This document shows positions 61,965-64,000 of a stretch of 64,000 nucleotides of DNA, one piece after another (positions within the stretch are counted from its first letter, which is position 1; every line of letters starts with the position of its first letter). The DNA is from Variovorax sp. Root318D1 (GTDB lineage: Bacteria > Pseudomonadota > Gammaproteobacteria > Burkholderiales > Burkholderiaceae_C). Under the pieces are notes generated by a model. The model ran no database searches and was not told the origin of the DNA. It saw only the letters and a list, made by a program, of their open reading frames with translations. The stretch spans positions 3,471 to 67,470 of the forward strand of contig NZ_LMCQ01000023.1 of the NCBI RefSeq assembly GCF_001424835.1, in the 5' to 3' direction. The translations under genes were made by a program, and so were the position numbers.

Positions 61965-63226
61965 GACTGCTTTGTGGGAGAACCGCGAACCAGCCGCACG
62001 AGGGGAAAGAAGCCGAGCAATGCACGCATCCGCACCTCGTAGAGCGCGAGATCGGAAAAAGCGGCAATGAAGAACACATAGTGCGGCTTGCCCGGAAACA
62101 CAGCGACGACGACGGCGTACGACAGCAGCCGCAGCGCCACCTCGGCCATCGCCCAGTACCCGAGCGTGCTCACCGGCGTCTTGAGCGCGAGCAGCATCTC
62201 GTGGTGGACCGTGTAGGTGCGCAGCAGGAAGTAGGGTGCGATGCACAGGAAGATCTCGAGCGCTTCGCGGCCGACCTTCAGCAGCGGCGCGGCGACCGTG
62301 ATCAGCACTGCGAGCACTGCAAAGAGAACGCAGCCAAGCAAGAACGAGTGCTTCGCCAGCTGCAGTTGCGAGTGGTCGAACTTGCTGGCATCGCTGCCCA
62401 GCATGGCCCGCGTCTTGGTATAGAGAAAAGCCTGCACGAACTGCGACGGCGCCTCCGCCAGCAAGAAGGCGATCTTGAATGCGCCCACATAGCCGAGCGG
62501 CATGAAGAAGGCCACCACCAGAAGGTCCGACTTGCGAAGCAGGAACATCAGGAGCGAATAGACGGTAGCGCTGCCCTGCGATGCCAAGCCGAGCACGGCG
62601 CTTCCTCGCGGCGGCCCCGCGGCCCAGCCCACATGCATGCAGGCAGCGCCCACCACCAGGAAGGCCAGCAGGTTGATGAGCAGCAGGTCCGCCACGCGCA
62701 ACTCGAAACCCAGGGTGGCAAGGGCCGCGACACCGAGCACCAGAATGGTCGAGCGGATGCCGGCCTCCAGGTTGAGCAGGCCCGAGAAGCCCAGGCCCCG
62801 GCTGTAGGAAAGGCGAAGGCTGATGAAGGCGAACACCGAGAGGGTTGCCACGATCAGCAGGAACGGCAGGTCGCCCACGGCCGCGCGCTGGAGCGTCAGG
62901 ATGGCAGCCACCAGCAGCGTGGCCAGCGGAAGACCGATGGCCAGCGTGCGCACCACGTCGCCGCGGCGCACGCCTGGCGGCACGCTGGCCGCGTTGCGCG
63001 AGAAAAGCAGCCCGCTGCCCAGCGTTGCCACCACCAGCGCCACCTCCAGCAACGACTGGTAGATCGAGTATTGGCCAAAGTCCGCTGGCGAGACATACGC
63101 CGCCATCAGAAAGACGGCCAGGAACCCCGACAGGTACACGTAGAGCCGCGAAGCCAGCGCGCCCAGCCCCCGAAACTGCACGGTGCGCATGCCTGCGAGG
63201 CTGAAGGTGCGGTGGAGCGGGTTCAT
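61961..63226 (-). CDS. Polysaccharide flippase-like membrane protein (Wzx/MATE-like)
   Basis: 421-residue protein with about twelve predicted membrane helices, starting FRGLGALASRLYVYLSGFLA and SPADFGQYSIYQSLLEVALV. The layout resembles O-antigen/exopolysaccharide flippases, which move lipid-linked repeat units across the inner membrane. Sequence signatures in this family are weak, so the call rests on topology and on overlap with a glycosyltransferase gene. It is preceded by the glycosyltransferase-like gene fragment on the same strand. Confidence 0.8.
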   Translation of the reverse strand: MNPLHRTFSLAGMRTVQFRGLGALASRLYVYLSGFLAVFLMAAYVSPADFGQYSIYQSLLEVALVVATLGSGLLFSRNAASVPPGVRRGDVVRTLAIGLPLATLLVAAILTLQRAAVGDLPFLLIVATLSVFAFISLRLSYSRGLGFSGLLNLEAGIRSTILVLGVAALATLGFELRVADLLLINLLAFLVVGAACMHVGWAAGPPRGSAVLGLASQGSATVYSLLMFLLRKSDLLVVAFFMPLGYVGAFKIAFLLAEAPSQFVQAFLYTKTRAMLGSDASKFDHSQLQLAKHSFLLGCVLFAVLAVLITVAAPLLKVGREALEIFLCIAPYFLLRTYTVHHEMLLALKTPVSTLGYWAMAEVALRLLSYAVVVAVFPGKPHYVFFIAAFSDLALYEVRMRALLGFFPLVRLVRGSPTKQS

Positions 63227-63255
63227 GGGTGTGCGTGGTTGCGTTCAGCCGGGTG

Positions 63256-64000
63256 TCATTTGGGCGCCGTAGCGTCCGCAAGGCGGCCGTCGCCCGGCGC
63301 GCGCGATGCGATCAGGCCGCGGCCGAAAGCCCAGTTCTTGAAGCGGCGCGCCATGTGAACCAGATACGTGATCACCCCCACCAGGCGCACTCGGCCGCCC
63401 AGCACGAGCGGCATCGCGATCTTCGCGCTGCCCTGGAAGTGCAGCGCCAGCGCAGTCACCATCTCGCCCGCGGGCGTGACGAGGCAGGGCTGCCCGTCGA
63501 CGAACTCCAGGCGCTTGGCGCCCCCGCGGACCTGGAACTCGTGGTGCCGCAGGTTGCGTCCGCCGTTGATGTTGTGGTCGATCACGCGCCCGCCGAACAC
63601 CCGGTTGATGGGCGCCATGTGGCCGCTGGCTTGCGCCCAGAGATGGAGCAGGGTCATGTCCGACACGCCGCCGCGTTCGCCGCGGTTGGCGAACCGCATC
63701 GCAATGGCGCGCAGCTTTCGGCGACCGGAATGCGTTGCATAGGTGTTGAGCACGAACGCGATGAAGCGCTGCAGGCCCGCCGCGGTCCAGTAGCTCACGT
63801 GGGGCGATATCTGGCACGGGTCCCAGCCATCGTCGGGGTGCATCAGCGAGCCGCAGAAATCCGCCTTGCCGGCCACGCGGCGGATGTGTGCGCCGATGCC
63901 GCGGAACAGCAGCACGTCGCTGTCGATCAGCACGAATTCCTGGCATTCGGGATGGCCCTCCAGATATTCGGCCAGGAGGAAGTAGCGCCGGAAGCAGACC
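63256..64000 (-). CDS. Glycosyltransferase-like protein, 5' end outside window
   Basis: The frame is open to the window edge, so the gene is partial; 247 codons including the stop are visible. CQEFVLIDSDVLLFRGIGAH resembles the DxD-containing strand of GT-A glycosyltransferases, and PHVSYWTAAGLQRFIAFVLN and MTLLHLWAQASG follow. I do not recognise the exact family; similar proteins are labelled hypothetical in polysaccharide clusters. It is the first visible gene of the leftward cluster and is separated from the flippase gene by 29 bases. Confidence 0.6.
   Translation of the reverse strand, partial: VCFRRYFLLAEYLEGHPECQEFVLIDSDVLLFRGIGAHIRRVAGKADFCGSLMHPDDGWDPCQISPHVSYWTAAGLQRFIAFVLNTYATHSGRRKLRAIAMRFANRGERGGVSDMTLLHLWAQASGHMAPINRVFGGRVIDHNINGGRNLRHHEFQVRGGAKRLEFVDGQPCLVTPAGEMVTALALHFQGSAKIAMPLVLGGRVRLVGVITYLVHMARRFKNWAFGRGLIASRAPGDGRLADATAPK

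Overview
The window reads as chromosomal DNA of a high-GC betaproteobacterium, most likely Comamonadaceae (a Variovorax-like organism). This is inferred from about 65-70% GC, dense genes with many 4-bp overlaps, the ImuA-ImuB-DnaE2 mutagenesis cassette, a ScfR-type regulator beside methylcitrate genes, and several DUF families I know mainly from Burkholderiales. No rRNA, tRNA, CRISPR array, transposase or integrase was found. No gene-free stretch exceeds 300 bases; the longest (27952-28230) holds only a short CCACG tandem repeat.

Layout. 1-3523: end of a two-partner secretion locus (BamE-like fragment, TpsB transporter), then a lower-GC patch with a lipoprotein, a relic of a second TpsB 3' end and a protein with three AP2-like repeats. 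3529-5643: PAS-LuxR regulator divergent from 3-oxoacid CoA-transferase scoAB, with a perfect palindrome between them. 5727-12777: aminotransferase-fold protein and LysR regulator divergent from a valine catabolism operon (mmsA, acyl-CoA dehydrogenase, 3-hydroxyisobutyryl-CoA hydrolase, mmsB). 12794-16365: a 51-residue membrane peptide and metR/metE with two MetR boxes. 16417-22787: a periplasmic protein and the propionate (2-methylcitrate) region: ScfR-like regulator, thioesterase, prpC, prpD and a PrpB-family lyase. 22963-27951: small secreted protein, DUF4242-like protein, cupin, group 1 truncated haemoglobin and a large MalT-like ATPase regulator.

28231-32312 is the most interesting region. 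Four tightly coupled genes encode a DUF3348-type protein, a MotA/ExbB/ZorA-like channel subunit with a roughly 500-residue cytoplasmic tail (DUF802 repeats), a MotB/ZorB-like protein with one transmembrane helix, a conserved Asp and an OmpA-like peptidoglycan-binding domain, and a DUF2894-type protein. It looks like an undescribed ion-driven, wall-anchored motor or force-transducing complex. It lacks the helicase and nuclease genes that define Zorya defence and any chemotaxis or flagellar genes.

32324-42304: cbpA/cbpM co-chaperones, histidine phosphatase, glutathione transferase, phosphatidylserine synthase, class A beta-lactamase, a MurA paralogue, a coiled-coil HTH protein with a palindrome upstream, a hemolysin III protein, the DUF3482 GTPase/DUF2868 membrane pair and a 24-residue membrane peptide. 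42448-50406: TetR/glyoxalase-fold pair sharing two palindromes, ABC exporter, LysR with a divergent extradiol-dioxygenase-like gene and a hydrolase, aldo/keto reductase and an orphan branched-chain-type binding protein. 50498-57310: SOS mutagenesis locus (LexA box, imuA, imuB, dnaE2), an MmcB-like PD-(D/E)XK protein, and a second LexA box in front of an unrecognised 69-residue gene. 57327-64000: lipoprotein, small protein, then a leftward exopolysaccharide cluster (glycosyltransferase-like fragment, flippase, WcaI-like glycosyltransferase, LuxR response regulator, ManC).
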